A stretch of 41,434 nucleotides of DNA, from assembly GCA_017619495.1 (NCBI GenBank), contig JAFZSF010000026.1:1-41434 (forward strand). Direction: 5' to 3'. The notes beneath the pieces are model-generated. The model ran no database searches and was not told the DNA's origin. It worked only from the letters and a program-made list of their open reading frames with translations. This document shows, one piece after another, positions 1 to 8,803 of the stretch. The position numbers were made by a program, and so were the translations under genes. Within the stretch, counting starts at the first letter, position 1, and every line of letters begins with the position of its first letter. This stretch comes from Clostridia bacterium. GTDB lineage: Bacteria; Bacillota; Clostridia; Christensenellales; UBA1242.

Positions 1-1440
1 CATTGTGATTATCAATGGTACATGACAATGGGGCATGGCATTGTGTCAGGCAAAGTTATCTATCGCGATTTATTTGATCATAAAGGCCCCATAACTTATT
101 TGGTGTTTGCGTTCGCCTGTTTGTTCCCGAATCCGCAAATCGCGATTTGGTTAATTGAAATTCTGTGTGTCAGTTGGTTTTTGTTCTTTTGTTACCGCAT
201 CGCGCGTAAGTTTTTGTCGCCGTGGTTGGCGTTAAGTGTGGTTCCATTAATGATGATGGCATTAAGTGCGAATTATGCGCGGGGTATTGAAGGTGCTTGT
301 GTTGAAGAATATTGCTTGCCAATTTTTGCTTATGGTTTGCTGACTTTCCTTGATTTCTTAATCGACCGTAAGCCCGTAAGTTGGCGCCGTAGTTTAACTT
401 TGGGCATCTGTTATGGAATTTTGTTTTGGACCAAATTTACCATGTTGGAGTTCTTTGTGGTACCACTTTTGATTTGGGTCATTGTAAACATAGTCGAACA
501 CAAATTTTTAACCGTGGTGCGTAGTGGCTTAGTTATGTTGGGTGGTTTTGCTTTAGTGGCCTTGCCCATTGTAATCGGCTTTGCGGTGTTAGGGGCGTTG
601 CCAGATTTGTTTGAAATTTATTTCTTGGTGAATATCGGTAAATACGGTGTGGGTAATTTGAATCACGAATATAACGATACTTGGTTCAATTTCGGTTTAT
701 CGCTTCTATTGGGCACAACTTTTGCACTTTTATGGTTTGTTGGGTTAATCGGATTTGCGATTAATTATTGGCGCCAAAAAAGTGGTTGGTTATTATTAAT
801 TGCTGCCTTGTCAAGTTGGTTAATGGTTGGCTTGATTGGGGCGTATTTATTTTATTATTTACCACTATATGCTTACGCCGTATTAGGCGTGGTGTATTTA
901 ATTAAAATCGTGGCATGTATGTTACAAAACGCCAGTGTTATCGTTCAACGCCGTAAATTCAAATTGCTTTGGTTGTCTGTGGTAGCGGTGGCAAGTTTCT
1001 TTGTAGCGTTACCATTGGCAACGAATACTGTGGAGATTAATCAACCGCGTGACCACTACGCGCCGTTAGTAGTAGCAGATATTCTGGCTGAATATAATCA
1101 AACTGCGGAGCAACCAGCGACTTTGTTTTGTTATCGTATGGCGGACGGTGGTTTCTATAACGCAGCAGGGATTGTACCAACCATGAAATATTATGCCCAT
1201 AGTAGTTTTAGTGAAGCAGGGTACCCTGCAATGTTCCAAGCGTTTGACGAAACTATTCGCAATCAGTCATGTGATTTTGTGGTTACTTATCCGTGGGTTT
1301 ACGAAGCGAAACAGGATTTTTTGACGCAGTATTATCATTTATACAAAGAAGGCGATTTACAAGCTAATACAATTCCGTATCGTTATTTTGAGCCCAGTGG
1401 TTACGAGGAATCAAGTTTAGTAATTTTGTTCCGTAATTAA
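1..1440 (+). CDS. Glycosyltransferase family 39-like integral membrane protein (5' end missing)
   Basis: The reading frame is already open at base 1, so this is the 3' part of a gene; the ATG at 22 is internal in appearance. It begins with the motif MGHGIVSGKVIYRDLFDHKG, typical of bacterial GT39/ArnT-PMT-like membrane glycosyltransferases that move sugars from polyprenyl-phosphate carriers outside the membrane. About ten hydrophobic spans follow, and a soluble tail of roughly 130 residues closes the protein. The first catalytic loop Asp expected upstream is outside the window. Codon use is typical of the window (TTG/TTA Leu, CGT/CGC Arg). The substrate cannot be inferred. No terminator is seen before the next promoter. 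Confidence 0.75.
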   Translation, partial: HCDYQWYMTMGHGIVSGKVIYRDLFDHKGPITYLVFAFACLFPNPQIAIWLIEILCVSWFLFFCYRIARKFLSPWLALSVVPLMMMALSANYARGIEGACVEEYCLPIFAYGLLTFLDFLIDRKPVSWRRSLTLGICYGILFWTKFTMLEFFVVPLLIWVIVNIVEHKFLTVVRSGLVMLGGFALVALPIVIGFAVLGALPDLFEIYFLVNIGKYGVGNLNHEYNDTWFNFGLSLLLGTTFALLWFVGLIGFAINYWRQKSGWLLLIAALSSWLMVGLIGAYLFYYLPLYAYAVLGVVYLIKIVACMLQNASVIVQRRKFKLLWLSVVAVASFFVALPLATNTVEINQPRDHYAPLVVADILAEYNQTAEQPATLFCYRMADGGFYNAAGIVPTMKYYAHSSFSEAGYPAMFQAFDETIRNQSCDFVVTYPWVYEAKQDFLTQYYHLYKEGDLQANTIPYRYFEPSGYEESSLVILFRN

Positions 1441-1445
1441 AGATT

Positions 1446-1473
1446 TTGTCAACTTAGACACAAGAGTTATAAT
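1446..1473 (+). promoter_or_regulatory. Promoter of the Nudix gene, predicted leaderless
   Basis: TTGTCA (1446-1451), 16-nt spacer, TATAAT (1468-1473). Only 6 nt separate the -10 box from the ATG at 1480, so transcription should start at or within a base or two of the start codon. No Shine-Dalgarno site is present. Confidence 0.65.
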
Positions 1474-1479
1474 TGAACC

Positions 1480-1953
1480 ATGAAAACCTTACAAACGACA
1501 TTATTGTATTTATTAAAGGCAAATCAAGTTTTATTGGCAATGAAAAAGCGTGGTTTCGGGGTTGGTAAATATAATGGTGTTGGTGGAAAATTAGAAGTTG
1601 GCGAGACAGTGGAACAAGCCATGATACGCGAAACACAGGAAGAAATTGGTGTGACGCCTGTTAATTATCAAAAACACGGAATTTTACAATTTGACATGTA
1701 TATCAAAGGGGAACATGTATTAGAAGATGTGCATGTGTTTACTGCGACTGAATTTAATGGTGAACCTTGCGAAAGTGAAGAAATGCGTCCAACATGGTTT
1801 GCTGTTGATAAATTACCTTTGCATCAAATGTATCAAACAGATAAAATTTGGTTGCCGTTATTACTTGCAAAACGCGGTTCTTTGATGGGCAGCTTTAAGT
1901 TTAGTGATGATTTGGATAGTAAATTAGTGGATTATAAACTAAAAGTTGATTGA
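1480..1953 (+). CDS. Nudix hydrolase, MutT/8-oxo-dGTPase-like
   Basis: A 157-residue protein with a complete Nudix box GX5EX7REUXEEXGU: GGKLEVGETVEQAMIRETQE at about residues 33-52, followed by EIGV. Family members hydrolyse nucleoside diphosphate-X compounds; the MutT/NUDT1-like group sanitises oxidised nucleotides such as 8-oxo-dGTP. The flanking text (GFGVGKYNGVGGKLE) resembles the Gram-positive MutT/NUDT1 type, but substrate specificity cannot be read from sequence alone. It is probably a single-gene unit with its own promoter, between a glycosyltransferase and tRNA-Lys. The start at 1480 is supported by the promoter geometry and by the N-terminal beta strand of the fold. Confidence 0.85.
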   Translation: MKTLQTTLLYLLKANQVLLAMKKRGFGVGKYNGVGGKLEVGETVEQAMIRETQEEIGVTPVNYQKHGILQFDMYIKGEHVLEDVHVFTATEFNGEPCESEEMRPTWFAVDKLPLHQMYQTDKIWLPLLLAKRGSLMGSFKFSDDLDSKLVDYKLKVD

Positions 1954-1971
1954 ATTGGGGTTAAGTGTTAA

Positions 1972-2000
1972 TTGACAGCAAACAAAAAATTTGTTAAGCT
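1972..2000 (+). promoter_or_regulatory. Promoter of tRNA-Lys
   Basis: A perfect -35 TTGACA (1972-1977) with a 17-nt spacer to a weak -10 TAAGCT (1995-2000), which ends 12 nt before the mature tRNA 5' end. Confidence 0.5.
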
Positions 2001-2012
2001 AATTTTAAGTGA

Positions 2013-2088
2013 GGGCCGCTAGCTCAGTTGGTAGAGCAAGAGACTCTTAATCTTTTGGTCCAGGGTTCGAGTCCCTGGCGGCTCACCA
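2013..2088 (+). tRNA. tRNA-Lys (anticodon CTT), CCA encoded
   Basis: A full cloverleaf can be folded by eye. The acceptor stem is GGGCCGC/GCGGCTC with one G-U pair. The D arm is GCTC-AGTTGGTA-GAGC. The anticodon stem is AGAGA/TCTTT with loop CTCTTAA, so the anticodon is CTT (Lys, reads AAG). The T arm is CAGGG-TTCGAGT-CCCTG, followed by discriminator A and an encoded CCA. It is a solitary tRNA gene with its own promoter and terminator. Confidence 0.95.
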
Positions 2089-2114
2089 TATTTTTCGACG
2101 ATGCGGTCGAACCC

Positions 2115-2139
2115 AAAAAACGGTATAAGCCGTTTTTTT
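2115..2139 (+). terminator. Rho-independent terminator after tRNA-Lys
   Basis: A-rich arm AAAAAACGG (2115-2123), short loop, then CCG followed by seven T (2130-2139). The A-tract/T-tract symmetry means it could work in both directions. Confidence 0.7.
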
Positions 2140-2230
2140 GTTGCAACAAAGGTTAATGGTTAAATTAAAACGTGTTTTGGTTATTATAAACAACTTTTCA
2201 AAAACTGAAATCCGTGTTAAGAAATAAATT

Positions 2231-2773
2231 ATGATTTATTTTGTCAGGCACGGTCAAACTGATGATAATCTAAATAAAATTTATACAGGGCAGAAAGATA
2301 TACCATTAAATAAAACGGGCATAGAGCAAGCCAAACAAGTGGCAGAACAATTAAGCGATATAAAATTTGATGTTTGTTTTTGTTCCCCTTTAACAAGAGC
2401 GAAACAAACTTGTAAAGAAATTTTGGCTTTCCAACCACGCACAAAAGTGTTTTATGATGATCGATTAAAAGAAAGAGATTATGGTGAACTCGTAAATCTC
2501 CCCATGGGAAGCATAAAATTTAATCGTTGGAAAATTGGAGAAGATGAACCTTTGGCTGACAGATGGAAGGTCGAAAAGATAATGAGTGTTTACAAAAGAG
2601 TTGCTGAATTTTATGACGAAATACTTTCTAACTATAAAAATAAAAATATATTGATCGTTGCTCATAGTGGCATTGGTAGGGTTGGGAGTGCTTATTTCAA
2701 TGGCATGCCAGCTGATCAGGATTTTTCGTCCATAGAAGTCCCCAATGCTAATGTTGTAATGTTTGATAAGTGA
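2231..2773 (+). CDS. Histidine phosphatase family protein (phosphoglycerate mutase-like)
   Basis: A 180-residue branch-2H phosphatase. The catalytic RHG motif is at residues 6-8 (VRHGQT), and the second catalytic His lies in VAHSG near residue 144. The intervening CSPLTRAKQT and ERDYGEL segments are family hallmarks. Members dephosphorylate small phosphometabolites (CobC, GpmB-like); the substrate is not evident. Codon use differs from the neighbours: six of nine Arg codons are AGA/AGG and many Ile codons are ATA, whereas nearby genes use CGT/CGC and ATT. With its position just after a tRNA gene this suggests recent acquisition. No convincing Shine-Dalgarno site precedes the ATG. Confidence 0.85.
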   Translation: MIYFVRHGQTDDNLNKIYTGQKDIPLNKTGIEQAKQVAEQLSDIKFDVCFCSPLTRAKQTCKEILAFQPRTKVFYDDRLKERDYGELVNLPMGSIKFNRWKIGEDEPLADRWKVEKIMSVYKRVAEFYDEILSNYKNKNILIVAHSGIGRVGSAYFNGMPADQDFSSIEVPNANVVMFDK

Positions 2774-2830
2774 TTGCAATAATTGGACGCATGTGATAAA
2801 ATAATTATGATTGAGCAATAAGTTAAATAC

Positions 2831-2900
2831 TACCACAATATGAGGGTAAACTACTCATATATTGTGGTATATAGTAAAATCAAACCACAACATGTTGTTA
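2831..2900 (+). promoter_or_regulatory. Candidate NrdR operator region (inverted repeat and palindrome)
   Basis: Arms TACCACAATATGAG (2831-2844) and CTCATATATTGTGGTA (2854-2869) form an inverted repeat. A second palindrome, ACAACATGTTGT, lies at 2887-2898. Two 16-mers, 2852-2867 and 2885-2900, match the known NrdR-box consensus acaCwAtATaTwGTgt at 10 and 11 positions by my count, and their start-to-start distance of 33 bp is close to three helical turns. They sit directly upstream of the nrdD promoter. NrdR is the standard bacterial repressor of ribonucleotide reductase genes; its gene is not in this window. Confidence 0.5.
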
Positions 2901-2907
2901 TTTTTGG

Positions 2908-2939
2908 TTGACAATCCTGCTTTTTGTGCTATATATAAT
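2908..2939 (+). promoter_or_regulatory. Promoter of nrdD-nrdG-dut
   Basis: A perfect -35 TTGACA (2908-2913) is followed by an AT-rich -10 region, TATATA at 2932 (18-nt spacer) or TATAAT at 2934 (20-nt spacer). The TTG at 2908 that opens the longest reading frame is therefore part of the promoter, which supports translation from 2980. Confidence 0.65.
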
Positions 2940-2979
2940 TTGTACGGTCGCAAAAAGCGGCATTAAAAGGAAGAAAACC

Positions 2980-5133
2980 ATGCAAATTGTAAAACGAAAT
3001 GGAAAAATTGTTGACTTTGATGCTAATAAAATTAGGACGGCTATTCAAAAGGCCAACCGCGAAGTAGATGAAAAAGGACAAGCGACCGAAGCTGAAATTG
3101 AACAAATTTTGCAATATGTTTTGGGATTAAAGAAAAAGCGTTTACTGGTGGAAGATATTCAAGACATCATTGAAGAGCGATTGATGATGTTCGGTCATTA
3201 TGAATTGGCGAAATGTTATATCGTTTATCGCTATACTCATGAATTAGTGCGTCAAAGCAATACCACAGATAAATCTATTAAAGAGTTGATTGATGGCGAG
3301 AGTGAATATTGGAATACAGAAAACTCTAATAAGAATGCGCGTGTTGTTACCACCCAGCGTGACTATATCGCGGGTATTGCTAGTACGGATATTACGCGTC
3401 GTTTTCTGTTACCACGCCATATTGTGACGGCACATGACGAAGGTATTATCCATTTCCATGATGCAGATTATTTTGCACAAAATGCTTTGCATAATTGCGA
3501 CTTAATTAATTTGGAAGATATGATGAATAACGGCACCAATATTAATGGTGTCATGATTGAACGCCCGCATCGCTTTTTGACTGCCATGACCATCGCAACT
3601 CAATTGATTACGGCGGTTTCTTCCAGTCAATACGGCGGAGCGACCATTACTTTGACGCATTTAGCTCCGTTTGTGCGTGACAGCTACAATCGTCATTTGA
3701 AACGCTACCAAGATCGTGGATTAAGTAAGAAGCAGTGTGAACAATTCGCTGCAGAAGATTTGAAGAAAGAAATTACCGACGGTGTACAACCTTTCCAATA
3801 TCAAATTAATTCTATGACGACCACCAATGGTCAAGCACCATTTTTGTCAGTTTGTATGTATTTGGGTGAAACCAAGGAATATAAAAAAGAATTAGCTATG
3901 ATTATTGAGGAGTTCTTGCGTCAACGCATTCAAGGTATGAAAAACGAAAAGGGTGTTTATATTACGCCAGCTTTCCCAAAACTGTTGTATGTTTTGGAAG
4001 AAAGTAATATGAACCCACAGGGCGAATATTATTACTTAACTAAATTAGCGGCGGAGTGTACTGCTAAGCGTATGGTGCCAGATTACATTTCAGAAAAAAT
4101 CATGAAGCAATTGAAGATCGATGCCAATGGTAACGGACAATGCTATCCGTGCATGGGTTGTCGTTCGTTCTTGACTCCGTATGTGGATAAAAAGGGTAAA
4201 CCGAAGTATTATGGTCGTTTTAATCAGGGGGTGGTTACCATTAACTTAGTTGATGCGGCATTATCGTCAGAAAAGAACATGGACAAATTTTGGAAGTTGA
4301 TGGACGAACGCTTGGAACTTTGCCACGAAGCTTTACAAATTCGTCATGAACGCTTGTCTAAGGCTACCAGTGATGTAGCACCGATTTTGTGGCAACATGG
4401 TGCTTTGGCGCGTTTAAAGAAGGGAGAGAGTATCCATGACTTGTTACACGGTGGCTATTCGACCATTTCGTTGGGGTACGCCGGTTTGTATGAATGTGTG
4501 AAGTATATGACAGGACATAGCCACACTGACAATGGAGAAGGTAAAAAATTCGGTTTGGCGGTCTTGCAACTTTTGAACGATAAATGTAAACAATGGAAAG
4601 CGGCGGAGAATATCGATTATAGCGTTTATGGTACGCCAATTGAAAGCACGACTTATAAATTCGCCAAGAACTTGAAACGCCGTTTTGGTGAAATTAAAGG
4701 CATTACCGATCGTAACTATATTACTAATTCTTATCATGTGCCAGTATTTGAAGAAATTGATGCTTTCTCGAAATTGAAATTAGAAAGTGAATTCCAACGC
4801 CTCAGTCCAGGTGGTGCGATTTCGTACATTGAAGCGCCTAATTTAACTAATAATTTGGACGCAGTGATGGAGGTTATTCGTTTTATCTATGACAACATTA
4901 TGTATGCGGAAATTAACACGAAGTCGGATTATTGCCAACAATGTGGCTATACGGGCGAAATCTTGATTGATAATGATTTGGAATGGTATTGCCCGAATTG
5001 CGGTAACCGTGACCATGCTAAGTTGAATGTAGCACGCCGTACCTGCGGTTATATTGGTACCAACTTTTGGAACAAAGGTCGTACGCAAGAAATTAAAGAA
5101 CGCGTCTTGCACTTGGATAATAAGGACGCCTAA
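2980..5133 (+). CDS. nrdD: Anaerobic ribonucleoside-triphosphate reductase, glycyl-radical subunit
   Basis: A 717-residue class III ribonucleotide reductase reducing NTPs to dNTPs without oxygen. The N-terminal ATP cone (VKRNGKIVDFDANKI, residues 3-90) is the allosteric activity domain. The catalytic barrel contains PCMGCRSFL. The C-terminal zinc site uses C652, C655, C671 and C674. The radical motif RTCGYIG places the glycyl-radical residue at G690. ATG 2980 was chosen because AAAAGGAAG precedes it and the upstream in-frame TTG coincides with the -35 box. The next gene is its activase nrdG, with the stop and start sharing one base (TAATG). Presence of this enzyme implies anaerobic growth. 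Confidence 0.97.
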   Translation: MQIVKRNGKIVDFDANKIRTAIQKANREVDEKGQATEAEIEQILQYVLGLKKKRLLVEDIQDIIEERLMMFGHYELAKCYIVYRYTHELVRQSNTTDKSIKELIDGESEYWNTENSNKNARVVTTQRDYIAGIASTDITRRFLLPRHIVTAHDEGIIHFHDADYFAQNALHNCDLINLEDMMNNGTNINGVMIERPHRFLTAMTIATQLITAVSSSQYGGATITLTHLAPFVRDSYNRHLKRYQDRGLSKKQCEQFAAEDLKKEITDGVQPFQYQINSMTTTNGQAPFLSVCMYLGETKEYKKELAMIIEEFLRQRIQGMKNEKGVYITPAFPKLLYVLEESNMNPQGEYYYLTKLAAECTAKRMVPDYISEKIMKQLKIDANGNGQCYPCMGCRSFLTPYVDKKGKPKYYGRFNQGVVTINLVDAALSSEKNMDKFWKLMDERLELCHEALQIRHERLSKATSDVAPILWQHGALARLKKGESIHDLLHGGYSTISLGYAGLYECVKYMTGHSHTDNGEGKKFGLAVLQLLNDKCKQWKAAENIDYSVYGTPIESTTYKFAKNLKRRFGEIKGITDRNYITNSYHVPVFEEIDAFSKLKLESEFQRLSPGGAISYIEAPNLTNNLDAVMEVIRFIYDNIMYAEINTKSDYCQQCGYTGEILIDNDLEWYCPNCGNRDHAKLNVARRTCGYIGTNFWNKGRTQEIKERVLHLDNKDA

Positions 5134-5630
5134 TGCGCTATAACAAAATTCGTAAAATGGATATTGCAGACGGGCCGGGGGTGCGCGTTTCCATTTTCTT
5201 GCAAGGGTGTACTTTCAAGTGTCCCGGTTGTTTTAACCCCGAAACTCATGATTTTAACGGTGGTAAAGAATTTACGGCGGAAACTTTACAGCAACTTATG
5301 CAATTGTGTGCGGCTGATTATGTAAAAGGATTGTCAATTTTAGGCGGGGAACCGTTGCACCCACAAAACATTGCCGGTACCATCGAAATTGCGAAAACTT
5401 TCAAACAAAAATATCCGCACAAATCGGTTTGGGTCTGGACGGGTTTTTTGTACGAAAATGTTGTAGATAAAACCATCTTTAATTACATTGATGTGTTGGT
5501 TGATGGTCAATTTAAGCAGGAACTATCCAGCCCAATGTTGCAATACCGTGGTTCAAGCAATCAACGCGTCATTGATGTAAAAGCATCGCTGAAAGCCAAA
5601 CAAGTTGTTTTGTGGCAAGCCGATTTATAA
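5133..5630 (+). CDS. nrdG: Anaerobic ribonucleotide reductase activating protein (radical SAM)
   Basis: A 165-residue radical-SAM activase that uses a [4Fe-4S] cluster and S-adenosylmethionine to install the glycyl radical on NrdD. The CX3CX2C cluster motif reads CTFKCPGC, preceded by DGPGVRVSIFLQG, the typical NrdG N-terminus. LSILGGEPLHPQN supplies the SAM-contacting GGE segment. Length is normal for the family. It is translationally coupled to nrdD by a TAATG overlap and followed 13 nt later by dut. Confidence 0.96.
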   Translation: MRYNKIRKMDIADGPGVRVSIFLQGCTFKCPGCFNPETHDFNGGKEFTAETLQQLMQLCAADYVKGLSILGGEPLHPQNIAGTIEIAKTFKQKYPHKSVWVWTGFLYENVVDKTIFNYIDVLVDGQFKQELSSPMLQYRGSSNQRVIDVKASLKAKQVVLWQADL

Positions 5631-5643
5631 ACGGGAGGAATAA

Positions 5644-6120
5644 ATGAAATTAAAAAAAACAGGTAAATTTAATCAAGTGTTTACAACACCGATTAAAATT
5701 AAAAAATTAAATCCGCAGGCTAAGGTACCTACTTATGGTAGTTTGTGTGCGGCGGGTGCGGACTTATATGCTGTACTTGACGAACCAGTCACGCTGGCAC
5801 CGCATGAAACTAAATGTATTCCAACGGGTTTGGCTTTTGAAATTCCTGCTGGTTTGGTTGGTTTAGTTTTTGCGCGCAGTGGATTGGGCTGTAAACAAGA
5901 TCTAGCCCCTGCCAATAAAGTTGCGGTAATTGATGCGGACTACCGTGGCGAACTTTTAGTATTCATGCATAACCATGGTTCACAGATTCGCACTATCCAA
6001 AGTGGTGACCGTATGGCACAATTTGTTTTTGTACCTTATGTTCAAGCGCAGTTTGTTGAAAGTGATACATTAAGCGATACTGCCCGTGGTGCAGGTAGCT
6101 TTGGTCATACTGGTCGTTAA
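5644..6120 (+). CDS. dut: Deoxyuridine 5'-triphosphate nucleotidohydrolase (dUTPase)
   Basis: A 158-residue trimeric dUTPase converting dUTP to dUMP and pyrophosphate, which prevents uracil misincorporation and feeds thymidylate synthesis. All five family motifs are visible: AAGADLYA, ARSGLG, VAVIDADYRGEL, GDRMAQFVF and the C-terminal RGAGSFGHTGR. The last usually reads RGxGGFGSTG, so its P-loop-like arm is slightly altered. It has a good GGGAGGA ribosome site. Its place in the nrdDG operon joins dNTP production with dUTP removal under what is probably the same NrdR control. Confidence 0.95.
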   Translation: MKLKKTGKFNQVFTTPIKIKKLNPQAKVPTYGSLCAAGADLYAVLDEPVTLAPHETKCIPTGLAFEIPAGLVGLVFARSGLGCKQDLAPANKVAVIDADYRGELLVFMHNHGSQIRTIQSGDRMAQFVFVPYVQAQFVESDTLSDTARGAGSFGHTGR

Positions 6121-6138
6121 ATTCTCGTCATGTAAGAC

Positions 6139-6167
6139 TTGCATATAATTGAAATAAAGTATATAAT
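6139..6167 (+). promoter_or_regulatory. Promoter of the infB operon, predicted leaderless
   Basis: TTGCAT (6139-6144), 17-nt spacer, TATAAT (6162-6167). The ATG of infB is at 6175, 7 nt after the -10 box, so the predicted transcription start coincides with the start codon. The ATTTAGTTT-like stretch before ATG has no Shine-Dalgarno match. Confidence 0.7.
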
Positions 6168-6174
6168 TTAGTTT

Positions 6175-8802
6175 ATGGCAGTTTTAGAGACGATTAAAAC
6201 GATTGGCGGTTTGGTACCCGAGATCCAAAATTTAAGGGAGCAATGTCGTCAGGCTTGTAGTAATTTAGAGATCGTTTTGGTCGATCTGCGCCAAAAGGCG
6301 AACGATGATTTGCGTAAACAAGAAGATGAAGTACGCCAAAAAATTAATCAAGAAAAATATGCTGAACTAATTAAACAACGCGAAGCCGAAAAGTTAAGAG
6401 CAGAAAAATCTTTTGATGCTAAGGTTGCTGGTAAAAAGGTGGTACCTAATAATGTAACCACTCAACCGTCCAAGCCCGTTACTATGGTAACTCCGACGGC
6501 ACCAGTCGAACCGCGTAAATACCAAAAATCTAGTTTTGCATTTGGTCGTCCTGGTGAACCAGATACCAGTATGCAACATTTTAAGAAGCCAACTCCGTTT
6601 AACCGTGAGGCGCGCCCGGGTCATGGTCAACACCAATTGTCGCGCAATTTGAATGGTCAGCGTTCAGGAAAGCCGATGCGTACTTGGACCCCTGGACAAG
6701 CTACCGCCAATGGTTATGGCGCCAAGCACCCCATGGGCGGAACTCCGCGTCCCAATTTAGGTGTGGGTGGTGCGCGTACCAATAGTGGCTATTTACCGCG
6801 TCCCACTGAAAAGTTTGTGCCTAAGGCCAACACTTTTGACAATAAGCGTAAAGGCAAAAATCACAGCAACGGGGAAGAACAGCGCAGCACGATGGACCGT
6901 CGCGCACTTTTGCGCCGTGGTATTATTGAAGAACAGGAAATTGAAGAGCGTATGTTGACCCGTGTTTTCCGTACGAAAAAAAGTAAGGAAAACGATACCA
7001 AAGTTAAAGTTGAAAAATCTAATATTGTGGTTATTGATGGTGATGATTTGACCATTAAAACTTTATCCGAAAAAATTGGTAAACCAGTTAACCAAATTAT
7101 TAAACAGTTAATGGTACTGGGTGAAATGTGTACAATTAACAGCGTGATTGATTTTGATACGGCTGCATTAGTTTCTGATGAATTCGGTATTAAATTAGAA
7201 CGCAGTAATAAAAAGACTTCGGAAGAAATTGTAACTGCGATGCACCAACTTGACGAAAAAGACGAAAACTTACAACCGCGCCCACCAGTGGTTACGGTAA
7301 TGGGACATGTTGATCATGGTAAGACTACTTTATTGGATCGTATTCGTCATAGTTCGGTTGCTGCTGGTGAAAGTGGTGGTATTACGCAGCATATCGGTGC
7401 TTATCAAGTTGAAGTTGCTGGTAATCGTAAAATTACCTTTATGGATACCCCGGGGCATGCGGCATTTGATAAAATGCGCGCACGTGGTGCTAAGATTACT
7501 GATATTGCGGTATTAATTGTCGCGGGTGATGATGGTGTAATGCCACAAACCGTGGAGGCAATCCATCATATTCAAAATCAAAACTTGGCCATGATCGTGG
7601 CGGTTACTAAATGCGATAAGCCCGAATTTAATTTGGATCGTGTGCGTACTCAATTGAGTGAACATAATATTATCGGTGAAGAATGGGGTGGTAGTACCAT
7701 GATTATACCCGTTTCGGCGGTTACTGGTGAAGGCGTCGACAAATTATTAGAAATGATTTTATTGTTAGCCGATATTAACAACTACCGCGCTAACTTTGAT
7801 AAAGAAGCCAGTGGTGCAATCATTGAAGCTAAAATGGATCCGACGCGTGGTGCGGTGGTAACCATTTTGGTGCAAAACGGAACACTGAAAATTGGTGATA
7901 CTTTGTTAGCAGGTACCACTAGTGGTAAGGTGCGTGCCATGAAAGATGATCGTGGTCGTGCTATTAAATCGGCTACGCCGGGTATGCCTGTACAAGTGAG
8001 TGGCTTTAATGAAGTACCGACTGCTGGTGCTGATGTTTATGTGGTTGATGAAAAATTAACCAAGCAGGTTGTTACGGAACGCAAAAATAAAGAAAAAATC
8101 CTGAAAGCAGGTATGGGTAAATCTTTGGCTGGTTTTGACCCATTGGCTGCCATGAAAGATACTGACAAGAAACAACTAAACATTATTTTGAAAGCCGATG
8201 TTTCGGGTAGTTTGGAAGCCATTGAACAGACTTTGGCTAACATTCAAAGTGATGAAGTGCATGTGAGTGTAATTTCCAAGGGTGTTGGTACCGTGAACGA
8301 TAACGATTTAGATTTGGCTTCTGTGACCAATGCATTAGTGGTTACTTTCAATGTTAAGACTAACTCAATGATTCAAAAAAATGCTGACCGTTTGAAAGTT
8401 AAAATTTATCCGTTCAATGTAATTTATGAATTATTTGATTTCGTAACCGAACAGATGGTGCGTCTATTTACTCCCCAATTTGAAACCGAACATTATGGTA
8501 AAGTGGAAGTCCGTGCTTTGTTCAAAAGTTCGGCTGCTGGTCAAATTGCTGGTTGCCATGTATTGGACGGTAAGGTTATGCGTAATGCAACGGTAATTTT
8601 ACTGCGCGGTAAAAATGAAGTTGGTAAATATCAAATTGAAAGTTTAAAAATCAAAACCGATGACCAAAAAGAAGTTTTGAAAGGCGCGGATTGCGGTATT
8701 AAATTGAAAGACGCCCCCGAATTAAAGGTTGGTGATGTCTTTGATGTGATTGGTGAAAAACAAATGCCAATTATCTTCAACGGTAAGGAGTACAAATTCT
8801 GA
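6175..8802 (+). CDS. infB: Translation initiation factor IF-2
   Basis: An 875-residue GTPase that delivers fMet-tRNA to the 30S subunit and promotes subunit joining. Residues 1-80 look coiled-coil and charged. Residues 90-240 are a basic, Gly/Pro/Asn-rich linker. An IF2_N-type domain lies near 281-340. The G domain has G1 GHVDHGKTT (377-385), G3 DTPGHA and G5 SAVTGEG. G4 reads TKCD (T478) instead of the usual NKxD. Domains II-IV follow, ending [11 protein letters not shown]. Family-typical partners nusA, ylxR and L7Ae are not upstream; infB heads the operon from its own promoter and is followed by rbfA, nrnA and truB. Confidence 0.97.
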   Translation: MAVLETIKTIGGLVPEIQNLREQCRQACSNLEIVLVDLRQKANDDLRKQEDEVRQKINQEKYAELIKQREAEKLRAEKSFDAKVAGKKVVPNNVTTQPSKPVTMVTPTAPVEPRKYQKSSFAFGRPGEPDTSMQHFKKPTPFNREARPGHGQHQLSRNLNGQRSGKPMRTWTPGQATANGYGAKHPMGGTPRPNLGVGGARTNSGYLPRPTEKFVPKANTFDNKRKGKNHSNGEEQRSTMDRRALLRRGIIEEQEIEERMLTRVFRTKKSKENDTKVKVEKSNIVVIDGDDLTIKTLSEKIGKPVNQIIKQLMVLGEMCTINSVIDFDTAALVSDEFGIKLERSNKKTSEEIVTAMHQLDEKDENLQPRPPVVTVMGHVDHGKTTLLDRIRHSSVAAGESGGITQHIGAYQVEVAGNRKITFMDTPGHAAFDKMRARGAKITDIAVLIVAGDDGVMPQTVEAIHHIQNQNLAMIVAVTKCDKPEFNLDRVRTQLSEHNIIGEEWGGSTMIIPVSAVTGEGVDKLLEMILLLADINNYRANFDKEASGAIIEAKMDPTRGAVVTILVQNGTLKIGDTLLAGTTSGKVRAMKDDRGRAIKSATPGMPVQVSGFNEVPTAGADVYVVDEKLTKQVVTERKNKEKILKAGMGKSLAGFDPLAAMKDTDKKQLNIILKADVSGSLEAIEQTLANIQSDEVHVSVISKGVGTVNDNDLDLASVTNALVVTFNVKTNSMIQKNADRLKVKIYPFNVIYELFDFVTEQMVRLFTPQFETEHYGKVEVRALFKSSAAGQIAGCHVLDGKVMRNATVILLRGKNEVGKYQIESLKIKTDDQKEVLKGADCGIKLKDAPELKVGDVFDVIGEKQMPIIFNGKEYKF

Positions 8803-8803
8803 G

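Noticed and set aside
2089-2230. Integrated element or attachment repeat next to tRNA-Lys
   Set aside because: No integrase, no direct repeat of the tRNA 3' end and only one gene with odd composition; reported only as possible acquisition of that gene.
2908-2979. N-terminal 24-residue extension of NrdD from a TTG at 2908
   Set aside because: The TTG is the -35 box of the promoter, and a good ribosome site precedes the ATG at 2980, where the ATP-cone sequence begins.
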